Shown here piece after piece: positions 41,102-52,665 of a DNA stretch of 64,000 nt. The notes under the pieces were generated by a model. It ran no database searches. It was not told the DNA's origin and was given only the letters and a program-made list of their open reading frames with translations. This DNA is from Cladosporium sp. IMV 00045. Taxonomy: Eukaryota; Ascomycota; Dothideomycetes; Cladosporiales; Cladosporiaceae. Position 1 is the stretch's first letter; each line of letters starts with the position of its first letter. The position numbers and the translations under genes are program-made. Where the stretch lies: positions 18,282 through 82,281 of the forward strand of contig MSJI02000733.1 of the NCBI GenBank assembly GCA_001931905.2, read 5' to 3'.

Positions 41102-41787
41102 GATGATTGATGAGCGAGTACTGCGATTATCGCGATTTCTGTAGAAAGAGTGAGGTGACAATGTGGACAGGGAAGAAAGAGTACTTGACCTGCAGATCAG
41201 CTACTCATACATGTCTTCGGATTCTGTTGGAACGATCAGCGTGATCGGCCATCGCCGTCTGCCCACGTGCCATGAAGGACGGCGATCGTCCGAAGACGAG
41301 AACGACAAGAATAAAGCAGAAACATATCGGTACTTCACACAAGGTGAACCATCGTCTCACTTCGCTGCAAAGATATGCCGGCTTCGCCTCCACGTTAAGA
41401 TTCAAGAAGCTCCACTTCTTAGAGCCAATTCCGGTTTCGCAGTCCACTGCTTCCCATGGGGAAAAACGATGTGGAGAATACGATAAGGCAAAACTGCGGT
41501 CCAACACCCCCTGCCCTCTCTGCCCAGAGTTTCAAACGCCGACATGCATGCATCTGACGATGCAGGACGACTCAATCTATGCTTAAGAGTGCTTCCGAAA
41601 GGCATGAGCCGGCTTGTGTTTGCGGCATCGGCGTGAGAGTGGGACGGCGACGACATGGATAGCACTGTGAGTGGAGTGCAAGACTCCCGACGAGATGATT
41701 GATCAAAAACCTACCGAATCTCAGTAAATGCAGAAGGTAACCTCCTTTCCCTTTTCCCATTCATATCTGAAGCACCTAAGATCCAAA
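41102..41787. promoter_or_regulatory. shared divergent promoter of sugar porter and aldolase, copy B
   Basis: Counterpart of 23590-24278. The CACGTG site is kept at about 41265-41270. No conserved gene. Confidence 0.4.
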
Positions 41788-42808
41788 ATGTCATCAAACG
41801 AATCTACCGCACCCGCCCTCCAGGGCATCCACGTCCCCTCTTTGACCTTCTTCACAACATCTCCCAGGCAAGAAATCGACTGGCCCACGCAGACCAAGCA
41901 CTTGAACTTCCTCATCGCCTCAGGGGTCCATGGCATCGTCCTCGCAGGTACAAATGGCGAAGCCATCACGCTCAGCCGGGATGAGAAAGCCGAACTCGTT
42001 CGCGTAACCAGAAAAGCAGCTCAAGACAATGGCAAGCCCAACCTTCCCATAAGCCTTGGAACGAGCGGCACGAGCACAAGAGACGTCCTGGACGACTGCG
42101 TGGCGGCCAAAGAATCAGGCGCGGACTTTGCTCTTGTGCTCGTGCCCAGCTTCTTTCACTTCGCCATGACCAAGGACGCCATGTGCGAGTTCTTCGAGGA
42201 AGTGGCAGATGCAAGTCCCGTGCCTGTCGTGATCTACAATTTCCCCGGCGTGGCAGCCGGCCTCAATGTGGACTCGACGATGCTTGAGCGGTTGGCGAAG
42301 CACCGCAACATTGTAGGCGTGAAGGTAAGCGGAGCCACTCGTCATTTATCCCTGAAAGACGATACTGACCTTCCTTCAGCTCACATGCGGCGGCATTGCG
42401 AAGATCACTCGCCTGTCAGCAACCTATCCTGCATCCCAATTCTGCGCGCTCGCTGGACAGAGCGACTGGCTCATTCCAGCGCTCTCAGTCGGCGGCACCG
42501 GCTGTATCACCGGAGTCGGTAACCTGTACCCTCGTGCATGCGTGGAAATTTTCGATCTGTACAGAGCCGGCAACTTGGATGCGGCACAGAAGCTGCAGTA
42601 CACGCTCGCAGTGTCGGAGCTGGGCTTTGGAGATGGTGGCATCAATGGTACAAAATGGGTCGTAGGAGAGCTGTTGGGATACCCTGAGGACTCGAGAGAT
42701 TGCCGCAGGCCTTATCCGAAGTTTGTTGACAAGGAGAAGCAGCAGTGGATTCTGAAGCAAGTGCGAGCTCTTGAGGCTGATGAGGCGAGGTTAGTAAAGC
42801 AAGGCTAA
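41788..42808 (+). CDS. DHDPS-family aldolase, probable 2-keto-3-deoxy-sugar-acid type, copy B
   Basis: Exons 41788-42324 and 42380-42808, 537 and 429 bp as in copy A. The intron is 55 bp, four shorter than in A, and has no in-frame stop, so the first frame runs on into exon 2 sequence out of phase; splicing is needed for the true end. AGTNGEAITLSR, VVIYNFPG and NIVGVK are intact. Differences such as YDLYLAGKL to FDLYRAGNL lie in the C-terminal helices. Role as for copy A. Confidence 0.88.
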
Positions 42809-43038
42809 AGTCAAGTAAAAGTTCAATGAGATTAACGTAGAATACTGGACCCCTGTGGCAATGAAAACTGTCCTGCGGAAGACAAAGCAACACGTGATGT
42901 TCACTTGAAGCGATAAGTTGTTGGAACTTTGCCGGTCACAAGCCAAAGGTCTGGAATTGGAAGCGAAGTGAACATTAAAGAGGCGGCTTCCAAACATTCT
43001 GTACACATTCGAACTCACTCTATTCGTCACGATCCATT

Positions 43039-43697
43039 ATGGCGTCCGCCGATGGAGTTCACGGAGACGCAGACAACGACATCGATGCGACGTTACCATC
43101 GCATTACGAGTCCTGCGAGGCCATAATCAGATGCGACCCGGGTCTCCGTTTCCCTGAGAACGACGATTGCGTTGAATGGGAGCGTGGAGACATTGTCTGC
43201 TGTAAGCTATTGAATACATCTGAGCATGCTATAATGCGATATTGACTTTTGCACTCAGCCTTACAGACAGTACTCAAGTGGTCGACTTGTCTACGTACTG
43301 CGTTCGAACAGACCACGACCGAACCTGACGAGCCAATCGTGTTTATCGTGCCATTTGTGCGTCTCTGGTCGCCAACCTAAACAAATCTGTTGTCAAAGGC
43401 AACGCTAATTGTCCCCAGGGCCGTCGGACTTGCGAAACGATTTTCAAGCTCGTCGAGCATGACTCTGCTGACATAGCCGAGCTGCTCGCATCGCTTGGGG
43501 TTGGATTCCTGTCCGAGATCCTTGAAGCTATCGACTTCCTCAGAATGCCTACTCTAGAGAAAACAATTGCCTGCGCCATCGAAAACATCACGGCTGACAG
43601 GAACTTCCAACAGCTCCGCGAATATCTAGAGAGCAAGGGAGGCGATGAAGTTGGGGATGAGGACAACACAGAGGAAGCGGAAGAGGGAGATGAATAG
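43039..43697 (+). CDS. SKP1/BTB-fold-like protein, copy B, with acidic tail
   Basis: Exons 43039-43201, 43259-43356 and 43419-43697. Same core as copy A, but the gene ends in an uninterrupted acidic tail (GGDEVGDEDNTEEAEEGDE), which is probably the ancestral end. Exon 2 is one codon shorter than in copy A, and CLRTAFEQ stands for YLRSAFEQ. Function is unknown. Confidence 0.65.
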
Positions 43698-43881
43698 ACA
43701 TCTAAATGTGTGATTCAGCGTCGCGAATCTCACGAAGCAAAACTCCAAGGCCACTCGAGCTTTTGGTCTTCTTGATCTCCCACGTACCTATGTGTCGACC
43801 ATCCTATTGTAACTCGACACCTCTTCTCAAGAATGTATGAGGTACGCAGATCTTGGTTTGGAGGCCACTAAATCGCGCACA

Positions 43882-44731
43882 TTATTCATCCTCCAGAGCA
43901 TCATGCTCCAGAGCTTGACTCTCTATCAATCCAACGAACCGCAGTTGTGCGAACGCTTCCCTCCCCAATTCTTCGTTCATCCATTTTTCATTCGGCGTTT
44001 GCAGTGCGTCCCGCACCTGTTGCACGCGTATGCCATGAGGGTTTGAGAGCACAAATGTCTCTTCAAATGTGTCTGTGAAGCGCACAAGTGTAGCACTTGT
44101 GAGAGGAGGCCAGCAGATTTGGATATCCTGGGCAATGTCTGTATATCTGTCCGAGGCAATTTCTTCGTGACGGAGCGTAACCCAAGCCTCTCCAGCGAAG
44201 CTCGAGGCAGGTTCATCGTACATATGCCCTTCAATATATTCGGTGTACCCCATGAAAAGGGTGTTGAATGTTGTGCCATTCAGCACCTTCTGCTTGCTGA
44301 AGCAGGTCACGACTTCATCACTGGACAGAAGCTTGCTTTCGAGGTAGATGTAATGGATATCATCCTCTTTCAGCGTGACGAGATATCGATGGGTATCTCT
44401 CTCTATACCCTATTTAGTCGGAGTGAGGAAGAGGCGTTTCTTCACTTCCGGGACGCTGGCCATATGCTGTCGTACTTCGGGTAAGTCTGTGTACATCTCC
44501 AGAAGCTGCTCATCGGAGAGCATGTCTTCGTGCGTCTCAACGAGGTTCACGAGCTGAACGAAGCAGCGTGCCCCTAGGATGCTCGTTAGCGACTGTCAAA
44601 GTGAGTGGGTCATACATGATAGGTCTGGTCTGCTTACATTGCTTTCTGCCTTGACTCTGTCTCGTTTCGACCTGAGTTGAAGTCGATGCATTGTCGATGC
44701 CCGAGTAGGCAGTGTCAGCCGTGGTAGACAT
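43882..44731 (-). pseudogene. F-box-like hypothetical gene, copy B, interrupted by a stop
   Basis: Exon 1 (from 44731) encodes MSTTADTAYSGIDNASTSTQ, and the intron and exon 2 start (WARCFVQLVNLVETHEDML) match copy A. After LFLTPTK an in-frame TAG at 44410-44412 replaces the Leu codon of copy A. The frame then stays open to 43882. The C-terminal part is also more diverged than other genes of the block (HDALEDE against YTLEDE; several changes per ten residues), as expected of a relaxed gene. A truncated N-terminal product of about 85 residues would remain. Confidence 0.7.
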
Positions 44732-45253
44732 TGTCGTAAGATGTAGAGGTGTTTGGAAGGATGCTGAGAGGTATATGGGCTATTGTCGTGGTCACAGGAT
44801 GTTCTGATCGTGTTTGATGTACGTTCGCTCAGTAGTTGTTGTCAGTGAACGAAGCGTTCTGAGTTGAAGCCTTCCCCGTGTACGTAAGTAAAAGGCACAT
44901 CATCAGTATTCACATGCTTCACTCAGACCCAAAAGCCCAGTTCACTGGCGGCGACTAATTAAGTGCATGCATTCACAGCAGTCAACATTACCATATGATC
45001 AACCAATCCTACCTGAAATCGATGCTATAACCACTTATTAATCGATTTAGGTGCGCGCCATTCGGTCTAACTCCCTAACCTTAAAGCTAATCTAGGAAGG
45101 CTTGAGCATAACCCCATTAAACATTACCTTTACTTTACTCATGTTGGCACGTGCAAGCTTGCCTAACACATAAATGACTTCTTCCACAAGCCAGACCTGA
45201 GATTTTCTTCTATCGACATGTCAAACCACTGACATTCAATCCCCATCCCAGTC
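44732..45253. other. intergenic, copy B
   Basis: Counterpart of 27389-27910, closely similar. Nothing else seen. Confidence 0.5.
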
Positions 45254-46207
45254 ATGGACTCTTCAATCACTCATCGAATCACGAGAAGCAAGGCCTCTGA
45301 TTATAAGATGCCCGCGACACCATCACCGACCAAGAGCGACGCCTCGGAACAAGTGCAGCAACTCGCGCCAGTCGCTTCACTCAACAGTAGCACTCCGCAC
45401 TGTGAGGATCCGGTGCTGCCAGGACTCGGAGCACTTCATCGCGAATGGCTTGAGCCTCCGTCGAAGTGTCCTGGACAAACCCCATCAGAGCCAACCTTGC
45501 CCATTAGACAGCTACAACATGAAAGCGCCGGCGAACGGTTACTCCAAGCGGTCCAAGGAAGCGACCATAGCATGGCGACGACTACACTCACCCTGGCTCC
45601 AGCAACTGCCCATCGGCAGCTTGGGGCCTCCTTCGGCCATCCTTGCGAGGGAGGCGACGAGCGGTCATGCTCTGCTGGGTACCAAGATCATGTCCCCTCC
45701 GCGAAGGAACCTTCACCTCGCGCCACCGAAGCGCAGCCCGCCGACAAGACCAGCTTCAGAGTAACCCGCTCGACCACAGCCAAGTCTCTAGCAACCGTCG
45801 ACTCAGACAACAACGTGCAAATGCACGGCGTCTCCACAAGTCTGCCACCACTCGTCCCACCGCGCCAACCTGGCGCAAAACTCCGCGCAATAACTCTGAG
45901 ATCTCAAGTCCCGCCAAAGCCCGACCTGCCCGCCGGACGCAAGACCAGAGGTCTGAAGAAGAAGGCCAAACCCAAACCCGCACGCCGAGCGAGAAAAAGT
46001 GTCCCAGACAAGGACGCCAGGTGGATTTACTCAGACCCAAACCTAGACCTTCCCGAGCCGCCAAAGAAGCCAGTTTCCGAAAAGATGAAGAGTCTTTTCT
46101 GTCGGCGTGTCAAGAGCAAAAAGGCGGAGAAGCGCCGAATGCGACTGGAGGCCATCATCAACTCGTCCTCGCTGCGAGATGAGGCGGCACTTGTCTGGCC
46201 AGGCTGA
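45254..46207 (+). CDS. basic disordered hypothetical protein, copy B, C-terminal frameshift
   Basis: 317 codons. The basic segment and the RWIYSDPNLDLPEPPKKPVS block are conserved with copy A. After SLRDEAA the two part: copy A has GCAACCTGTTTGGCC and copy B GCACTTGTCTGGCC, one base fewer, so B ends LVWPG and loses about 25 residues. Six-residue insertions and deletions in the N-terminal part keep the frame. Confidence 0.6.
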   Translation: MDSSITHRITRSKASDYKMPATPSPTKSDASEQVQQLAPVASLNSSTPHCEDPVLPGLGALHREWLEPPSKCPGQTPSEPTLPIRQLQHESAGERLLQAVQGSDHSMATTTLTLAPATAHRQLGASFGHPCEGGDERSCSAGYQDHVPSAKEPSPRATEAQPADKTSFRVTRSTTAKSLATVDSDNNVQMHGVSTSLPPLVPPRQPGAKLRAITLRSQVPPKPDLPAGRKTRGLKKKAKPKPARRARKSVPDKDARWIYSDPNLDLPEPPKKPVSEKMKSLFCRRVKSKKAEKRRMRLEAIINSSSLRDEAALVWPG

Positions 46208-46949
46208 GCCTGGGCGAGTCCGGTGACGCTACTCTTCAGGCTGCTGAAAATCGCTTGAAGCTTTGATAAGTCACAAGGTGGTGGAGAGTACGGAGGAAGC
46301 TACGAGTTAGGTCAGTTTTGTCCTTGAAATGGGATCGAATGTGTGCTAGGACCGCGGCTGATGTGTTACAGAGATCTTCATGGCTTGTACGTGCTTTGTC
46401 AGTGGTTGGAAATGTTAAGGCGGATGGAATGCGAAGTCCAGGGAGAAGACGAAGCAGTTCGGACTTGTAGGGCAGTGGAGATTGAGTATTCTTTGAAATC
46501 AATGGCTAATGTATGCGTGGTTTTGTCAAGGGTTGTGATTTCGTCAAGGAATGTTAGCCCTCCAAATGCTAGCCATTGCTGTTGACTGCCTCCCGTCCCG
46601 ATTACGGTATCGAGTTCAAACCAGAATATTGCATGACCGACAAATATTTGAGAACAGTTCCGATGCAAGGCAGACTTAGGCAGAAGCTCTTCCTACCCCT
46701 CGCGAGATCCGGTTTGCCGGTCGTCCGAAAGGCTTAAGCAATACTATGCCAGTAGCTGCATGCCAGCGTGTAGACCAGAGAAGGCCATCAATCCATCGAA
46801 ATCTCCACAGAGGCTTCCAAAGCCGGATCCAAAGCCATGTTCAAATCGGCATACCAAAGCTTGTCTGTAGATTTGAACGGTCCGCTCATTTCAAGGCTGT
46901 CGTGAAAAGGCCTCTCTCAAAACAATCCAGGTCACGGCTCCAACTCGTC
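46208..46949. other. intergenic, copy B
   Basis: Counterpart of 28910-29576 with indels. The lost C-terminal codons of the preceding gene lie at its start. No gene. Confidence 0.5.
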
Positions 46950-47432
46950 TCAACCCTCCTTCCGCCTAATCCAAACCTCCTCCCCCACCCCCTCACCCCT
47001 AGTCTCCACCTCCCAAACCCCCAACTTATACGACCCCCTATCACACAACCCCGTATTAACATCAAAAGCCCACCCATGCCCCGGACACGTAATGCCCGCG
47101 CTGAAAATGATGCCAAAATCCTCAATATCGTACAAACTGCCGCGCGACAGCGGGTGCGTGCGGTGCGGGCAGCTGTGGTCGATGGCGTGCAGTTTGCTGC
47201 GGTAGCGGAAGACCAGGACTTGGGGCTCGAGGCCGATGGTTTCTTGCGCTTCGGTGGGGGTGAGGGGGTGGGCTGTTGAGGTGTTGTCGGAGGGGGAGGG
47301 GAGTTGGAGGATTTTGCAGGGTGGAGGTCCGGAGGTGGGAGTGGTGATTTTGGTTTTGCGTGCGTCGGCGGGTGGGATGTCGGGGAAGGAGGAGGCGGGG
47401 CCGGCGAGGATCCAGGGGTTGGAGGAGGACAT
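46950..47432 (-). CDS. Rieske [2Fe-2S] domain protein, copy B
   Basis: 160 codons, six fewer than copy A. The differences are small in-frame deletions in the Ser/Pro linker (around PSPSDNTSTAHPLTP) and near the C-terminus. Both cluster motifs (SCPHRTHPLSRG and ITCPGHGW) are intact, so it should still bind the cluster. Confidence 0.85.
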   Translation of the reverse strand: MSSSNPWILAGPASSFPDIPPADARKTKITTPTSGPPPCKILQLPSPSDNTSTAHPLTPTEAQETIGLEPQVLVFRYRSKLHAIDHSCPHRTHPLSRGSLYDIEDFGIIFSAGITCPGHGWAFDVNTGLCDRGSYKLGVWEVETRGEGVGEEVWIRRKEG

Positions 47433-48003
47433 GATGGGGGGGTGTCAGTGGTTTGAGGAGGGATGCTGTTTGGATCGTGGTGAGTATTTCTTGTAGTCGG
47501 GTGTTTTGTGGACGTCTGAAGAACAGCCTACTATGCACGTCCGCAGGGCACACCAGGCACTTTATACACACTTGAGATATGAGGCTTCAGACAGACGTCG
47601 TCTGGAGTTTCTATTCAATATCCCAAGAGGCAAGTTGTGTGCTGGTGCGTTGATTTCTAGGGAATCGCACGTTGGGTCGGTGACTGTTGAGCGCTTGAAA
47701 CAGCAAAAGTCGCCGAAAGATCCGATTAGCCGTAATCTATAGACGATGGAAGCACGACACGAAAGCATGATCCACAACCTCAATCCTTCCAGACTGAGCT
47801 GAGTATAGTCTCAGTTGAGTCACATCCCATGAGATATTAGATAGGTATATTTAGTAAGTAAAGGCGGTCATTCTTGAATCTTCCAACAAAAACCACAGCA
47901 CATCTTCAACCTCATCTCGTCATCTTGAACAACAAGATCAATCCAATATCTCCCGTCTAAACAATAAACGCATTCAAGCGCCACACCTCCAACAATCACC
48001 AAA
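47433..48003. other. divergent promoter region, copy B
   Basis: Counterpart of 30078-30653. No gene. Confidence 0.45.
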
Positions 48004-48585
48004 ATGCCTTTCACATTCTACAACTCCACCATCCTCCCCAGCCTCCACGTCTTCGACACCCTCACCCACATCCTCACCAAAGCCTCCCAACACCCCAACG
48101 CCAGCACCCTTCCCTCCGCCCGCCTCGCCCCCGACATGCGCCCCCTGTCATCCCAAATCCACCTCGCCGCCCAAACAATCGAACGCCTTCTCTGCCGCCT
48201 GAACAAAACCGCCCACACTCCCCTCGAAGACACCCTAAGCACCTTCGAAGAAATGCACGCCCGCATCGCCAGCACGCGCGCCCTGCTGGAAAGTATCGAT
48301 GAGGCGAGCGTGAACGCCTGCGCGGACGAGGTGGCGCCCACGGATTTGACCAGGGGTATGGTGGCGGAGATGAGCGGGGCGGGGTATGCGGAGGGCGCGC
48401 TGGCGAATTTGTATTTTCATCTCAACATTGCGTATGCGATTTGTAGGGCGCAGGGCGTGCCGCTGGGGAAGCCGGATTATATCATGCCGTTTGTTAAGGA
48501 TCATTTGGGAGGGGTGGATTTGTCGGGGGCGGTGAAGGAGAGGGTTGATGCTGATGCTGCTGCGAAGAAGGAGGAGAGCAGTTGA
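48004..48585 (+). CDS. DUF1993 family protein, copy B
   Basis: 193 codons, one more than copy A (DADAAAKKEESS at the end). Conserved blocks LAPDMRPLSSQIHLAAQTIE and ANLYFHLNIAYAICRAQG are unchanged. Appears functional. Confidence 0.85.
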   Translation: MPFTFYNSTILPSLHVFDTLTHILTKASQHPNASTLPSARLAPDMRPLSSQIHLAAQTIERLLCRLNKTAHTPLEDTLSTFEEMHARIASTRALLESIDEASVNACADEVAPTDLTRGMVAEMSGAGYAEGALANLYFHLNIAYAICRAQGVPLGKPDYIMPFVKDHLGGVDLSGAVKERVDADAAAKKEESS

Positions 48586-49151
48586 GAGGGCTGGGTTTGA
48601 GCTGTGGGGTGGGTTGGGGGTGAGGGTGAGGCTTGAGGTGGTGGTGTTGTTGTTTGTTGCCACCTGCTGTATATTAATGTTTTCTCAACTCTTATCCTGC
48701 ATTCTTGTGGCGTTGTTTGCGCTCTCGAACGTCTTCCTGCGAACCATCAATTCCCCCAAACGTGTTCACTCATCCTGCCGAAGGATATAGTGAAGGTTCA
48801 TCTACCTTTCGTGCGGCGAAGAAGCAATCCAGAAAACCAGAATGTAGAAAGCTTTCGAGCATGAAAGGAAACATTGCGGTCCATCGAGCTCCCTCCCGGA
48901 AGCTCGCGAGAAAAATGCCTGTGATACCATCATGCTAAGCATCCCTACTCAAAACAGAATCATCCAGATGGGTCTCTCGTTAGACTCGGCCAGGACCAAT
49001 TCAGTCCTCATGATATATGTTCCCCCTTAACGCCTTCGCCGTGCTGTTCCGTGCTGATGCGCTTTCTTGCGCCGTGTGAGATATCCAGGAAAAGAGAAAG
49101 ACAAGAAAAACCAGAAAAGGGCAGCGAGGCAAAGAAAAGACCTGAACCCCC
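48586..49151. other. intergenic, copy B
   Basis: Convergent 3' spacer, counterpart of 31233-31801. No gene. Confidence 0.5.
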
Positions 49152-50026
49152 TCACAAAACCCCAACACCAATTAGTAAACCACTCACCAACCCCATCGCG
49201 ACAACAACGCCACCCCCACCCCCTCCCCTCCTCCCCCCCGCACCACTCTCCGCCCCCTCATCACCCTCCCCATTCGCTCTGGCAGCAGCCTCGCTCGCCT
49301 CGGCTAACATGGCTCGGCCGGCGGTCACGGTGAAAGTGGCGTAGTCGATCTGAGTCGATGCAAGGGTGCTACTTGAGCCGACGAGGCCCAGCCCTGAAAT
49401 CTGCGAGCTGCTCGTGCAAGTCGCGGCCGTGGCGCGCGTGCCGCCGACTAAATTGCAGTTGATCGTTGCGCCGGAGCGGGGTTTGTCGGTTTTGGCGCCG
49501 TTGGCGAGGTCGGATGTGCCGGGCCTAGGGGGGAGTGTTAGAGGATGAGTGTTGGTTTTGGATGGGGTGGTGATTGAGTACTTACATTCCATTGTCGGTC
49601 GTGACTATGGGGTTGTAAGTATAGATCAATGTGCTCTCGCCTCCTGTTACGGTGATGGAGGATTGCAAGCTGCAGCCTTGAGGTCCGGTGGTGGAGACAT
49701 TGACTGGAGCGTGCATGCAGCCTACTGCGAACGCGGTTTGGTTCTCGTTCTGTCGGATTGTCAGCCGGTGAAAGAAAAATACTATATGCAATGTGTTAAG
49801 TAACTTGACATACTGCTGTGATGATTGAGGCGGCCAAATGTTTCCCATTACCAGGCAGTTCATGTAGGCTGCCCGGTAAGAAGACCGTGGCTGTTGGCCA
49901 TGGCGAGGGATCAGGCGGGGCGGAGGATGCTGGTGTTGCGTCTGGTGTGGAGTCTTGAGCGACGACGAGGGTGAATGTGCATGTGAAGAGGAGAGGGAGA
50001 AATATAGATATCGAGTCAAACAGCAT
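49152..50026 (-). CDS. GPI-anchored secreted hypothetical protein, copy B, three exons
   Basis: Exons 50026-49814, 49749-49586 and 49524-49152, equal in length to copy A (213, 164 and 373 bp). Signal peptide, cysteine positions and C-terminal GPI-type hydrophobic end are all kept. The stalk differs slightly (GGRRGGGGGG for GGKGGGVGG). Equal exon lengths in the face of many spacer indels show selection on the protein. Confidence 0.75.
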
Positions 50027-50822
50027 ACTGCTGGATGTTCTAATAGGTCACAGGCAGAACGTGGTGGTGGTGGCGGCCACGTGACCGCGCTGAGTTGGTT
50101 GGTGTGAGCTCCTGACCGCGACTGACACTGCAGTACTGAGACGAGACAGCTTTTCTTGGGGGATATGGCGAAAACACCGAGTGAGATGAAAGATGAGAGA
50201 GATGATGGTGATGATGAGGGATATACTCCCTACAAACGACATCTTTCACGGGTGGTGCAGCGACGAGTCTTGTCTCTGCCAAGCAGCTTCGCGCTCAGCG
50301 CCTGGGCATCGTCGGGAAGATGGGTGACATGTGGCCTAATGTGCATTATCAATACCTCCATAAATGTACCATCGAAGAGATTTGCAAATATCGTCGAAGG
50401 TCGATTGATTCATGGCACTCGGGGAGCGGTAAATCGTGCTTTCGAGAGGCAGAGAATATTGACATGTCAATCATCCGGGATCATTAATAACTTTTGGTTT
50501 CTGCTCCGGCCATGGCGTTAGGGCAGAGACATTTCGCCCGCTCTTGGGGCTGGCTCGGACCGCGGCATTAACGAGTCGACCAAAAGGTGGAGAGTTTGTT
50601 GATCTTCTACCTCTTGATCTGATAACAATCGAGAGAAGCCCTCGTCATTCTGCTTAAGCTTCTCCTCGCTGTCAATCAACCGCTGACGTCGCGTGTGCTT
50701 GCGCTTGGGAGACGCGACTTGCGATGTCGAAATTACTTGCATGTTTGTACATGTAGCCCACACACGCATGTGCGCTTTCGTGTTTTTCAACGCAATAAAT
50801 TGATATCCCAAGATCGCCCAGC
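50027..50822. other. intergenic before RTT106, copy B
   Basis: Counterpart of 32696-33484. Contains a short GTGGTGGTGG tract near 50060. No supported gene. Confidence 0.45.
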
Positions 50823-52321
50823 ATGGACGGTCATACCAAACAATTGATGCAAAAGGCTTTCGGTTCCAATCCCCGTCTGCTAGGCCGAATAGTCCACGCT
50901 GCCGGCAAGTAGAACCAACAGCATCCAACGCGACTGTCGCTAATGCGTTTGTAGAGAACTTGCAAAATGGAGTACCCGAGCTGCTCAGGGACATATCAGC
51001 CCACATCCTGTCCAGTCAACCATCAGGAATACCGATTCGGGAAGAAAGCGGTATCCCCGAAGAGCCAACCGCAAAGAAGCGCAAATTCGAACAAGGCGAT
51101 GAGGCCACCTCTCGTTCAACAGGAGGAACTGAAAACGGCAGCTACGACATCTCCAACCCGCCCGAAACCAACTTCGAATGCAAAGACGTCAGCTTCACGT
51201 CTCCCCTGCGCAAGAAGCTGAGATTGCAATTCGTCTCCGATAAGCATAACCTTCTGAAGCGCCAAATCCGCCTGATCAACCAAGCCACCGGCGCCGTCGA
51301 ATACACCCTGCGCGGCGAAGATGTGGACACCATGTTCTGCCTGCCCGTGCCGGAAAAGGCGCAGCGACAGCAGACCTTTGTCGTTTTCCCTCTGCCCGGC
51401 GCGCAGAGCTACGACGGCACGCCAGCCGAGCCGCTTGTCTGGACGATGAATGAAACCAAAGGCACACCGGAGGCTTTCGGCGTGTCGACGCGCTTGCATG
51501 GGACTGAGGAGGATACGTTCGTCGACGTGACGCTCAGGGAGCTGAACACTTTCATGGCATCGTTGAGCAAGAAGACCATCCTGCCGGACGAGCGCGAGTT
51601 CGCGAGTGAGATCCCCCAAAGCCACCGTAAGGGCGAGAAAGCATTCCACACGAAAGCCTTCCGAGGCAGCAAAGAAGGTCCGTCTCCACCACCTTTACCC
51701 TTTCCAATTTCAAACAAGATCACCCCCTAACATCAACCAGGCTACCTCTTCCTCCTCTCCACCGGCATAGTCTTCGGCTTCAAAAAGCCCGTAGCCTACT
51801 TCCCCCTCCCCGCCATCGAAAGCATCTCCTTCACATCCGTCCTCCAACGCACCTTCAACATCGTCATCACAACTCTCACCCCCGACCCTCACAACCCTAG
51901 CGACAGCGCCCCAGAAACCCGCACCGAGCACGAGCTCAGCATGGTCGACCAAGCGGACTTCCAGCCCATCGACGCCTACATCCGCGCGCACGGGCTCAAC
52001 GACGCGAGCATGGCCGCCGAGCGGCGGGCGAAAGCTTACAACGTCAACAAGCCTGCGGCTGGGCAGGAGGGGGGTGGTGAGAATGGTGAGGAGGCTGATG
52101 GGAGGGGCGAGATTGAGAAGGCGGAGGAGTTACTGCAGGATCAGGAGGATGAGGAGGAGGAGGACTATGATCCTTCGGGAGGGGAGAGTGAGGGGAGTGG
52201 AGAGGATAGTGACGAGGATGAGGAGGGGGAGGGGTATGAGGATGGAGAAGGGGAGGAGGAGGAGTGGGATGATGATGAGGAGGTTGGGGCTGAGGAGGAG
52301 GAGGAAGAGGTGAAAAAGTAG
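50823..52321 (+). CDS. RTT106: histone chaperone RTT106, copy B, complete
   Basis: Probable first exon from 50823, second exon open by 50960 and ending 51677, third exon 51741-52321. It holds two PH-like domains ([20 protein letters not shown]... and [20 protein letters not shown]...), then the signature LSMVDQADFQPIDAYIRAHG with NDASMAAERRAKAYNVNKPA, and a long Glu/Asp-rich tail of about 70 residues typical of histone chaperones. It acts in replication-coupled H3-H4 deposition. The exon 2 donor is GTCCGT (GTTCGT in copy A), which is unusual. The first intron boundary is not settled: a GCTAATG...TAG acceptor is clear, the donor is not. Confidence 0.88.
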
Positions 52322-52665
52322 TACCGAGCTGCTCACCTCGTTACTCAGGCCTGTGTTTTGGCAATGATCGTGAGTGCTGAGAGGGCCCGTAGAGCCGGAC
52401 GACGGTAGGCCTTTTTGCATGCTGGCGTGCAACTGAATGGACCTTACCAGCTCCGTTCCGATCTGGATCCCTCGCCTACAGTGCGCAAACATACGCATGT
52501 ACGATACATAAAATGGTTTGCTTGGTGGAAGCTTCTCGCTTGAAGGCCACATAGACATAACACGAACGATATATCCTAAATCTCCATTTCGTCTCGAAAT
52601 CCCCTTCACACGGCTCTGAAACCTGTCGTACCTTATTCATAATCACACAGCAAAATCAATTCCCC
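52322..52665. other. intergenic between convergent RTT106 and CCZ1
   Basis: 344 bp, no gene seen. First unique DNA right of the block. Confidence 0.5.

Larger units (their letters stand above)
34636..51861 (+). repeat. segmental duplication, copy B
   Basis: Direct-orientation counterpart of 17601-34524, about 17.2 kb; 391 bp of the extra length is an inverted-repeat element. From 51862 on the sequence is unique because copy A is lost in the gap. Confidence 0.95.

Noticed and set aside
52130..52320. GAGGA-rich repetitive stretch as a microsatellite
   Set aside because: It encodes the Glu/Asp-rich tail expected of RTT106 and keeps the frame.
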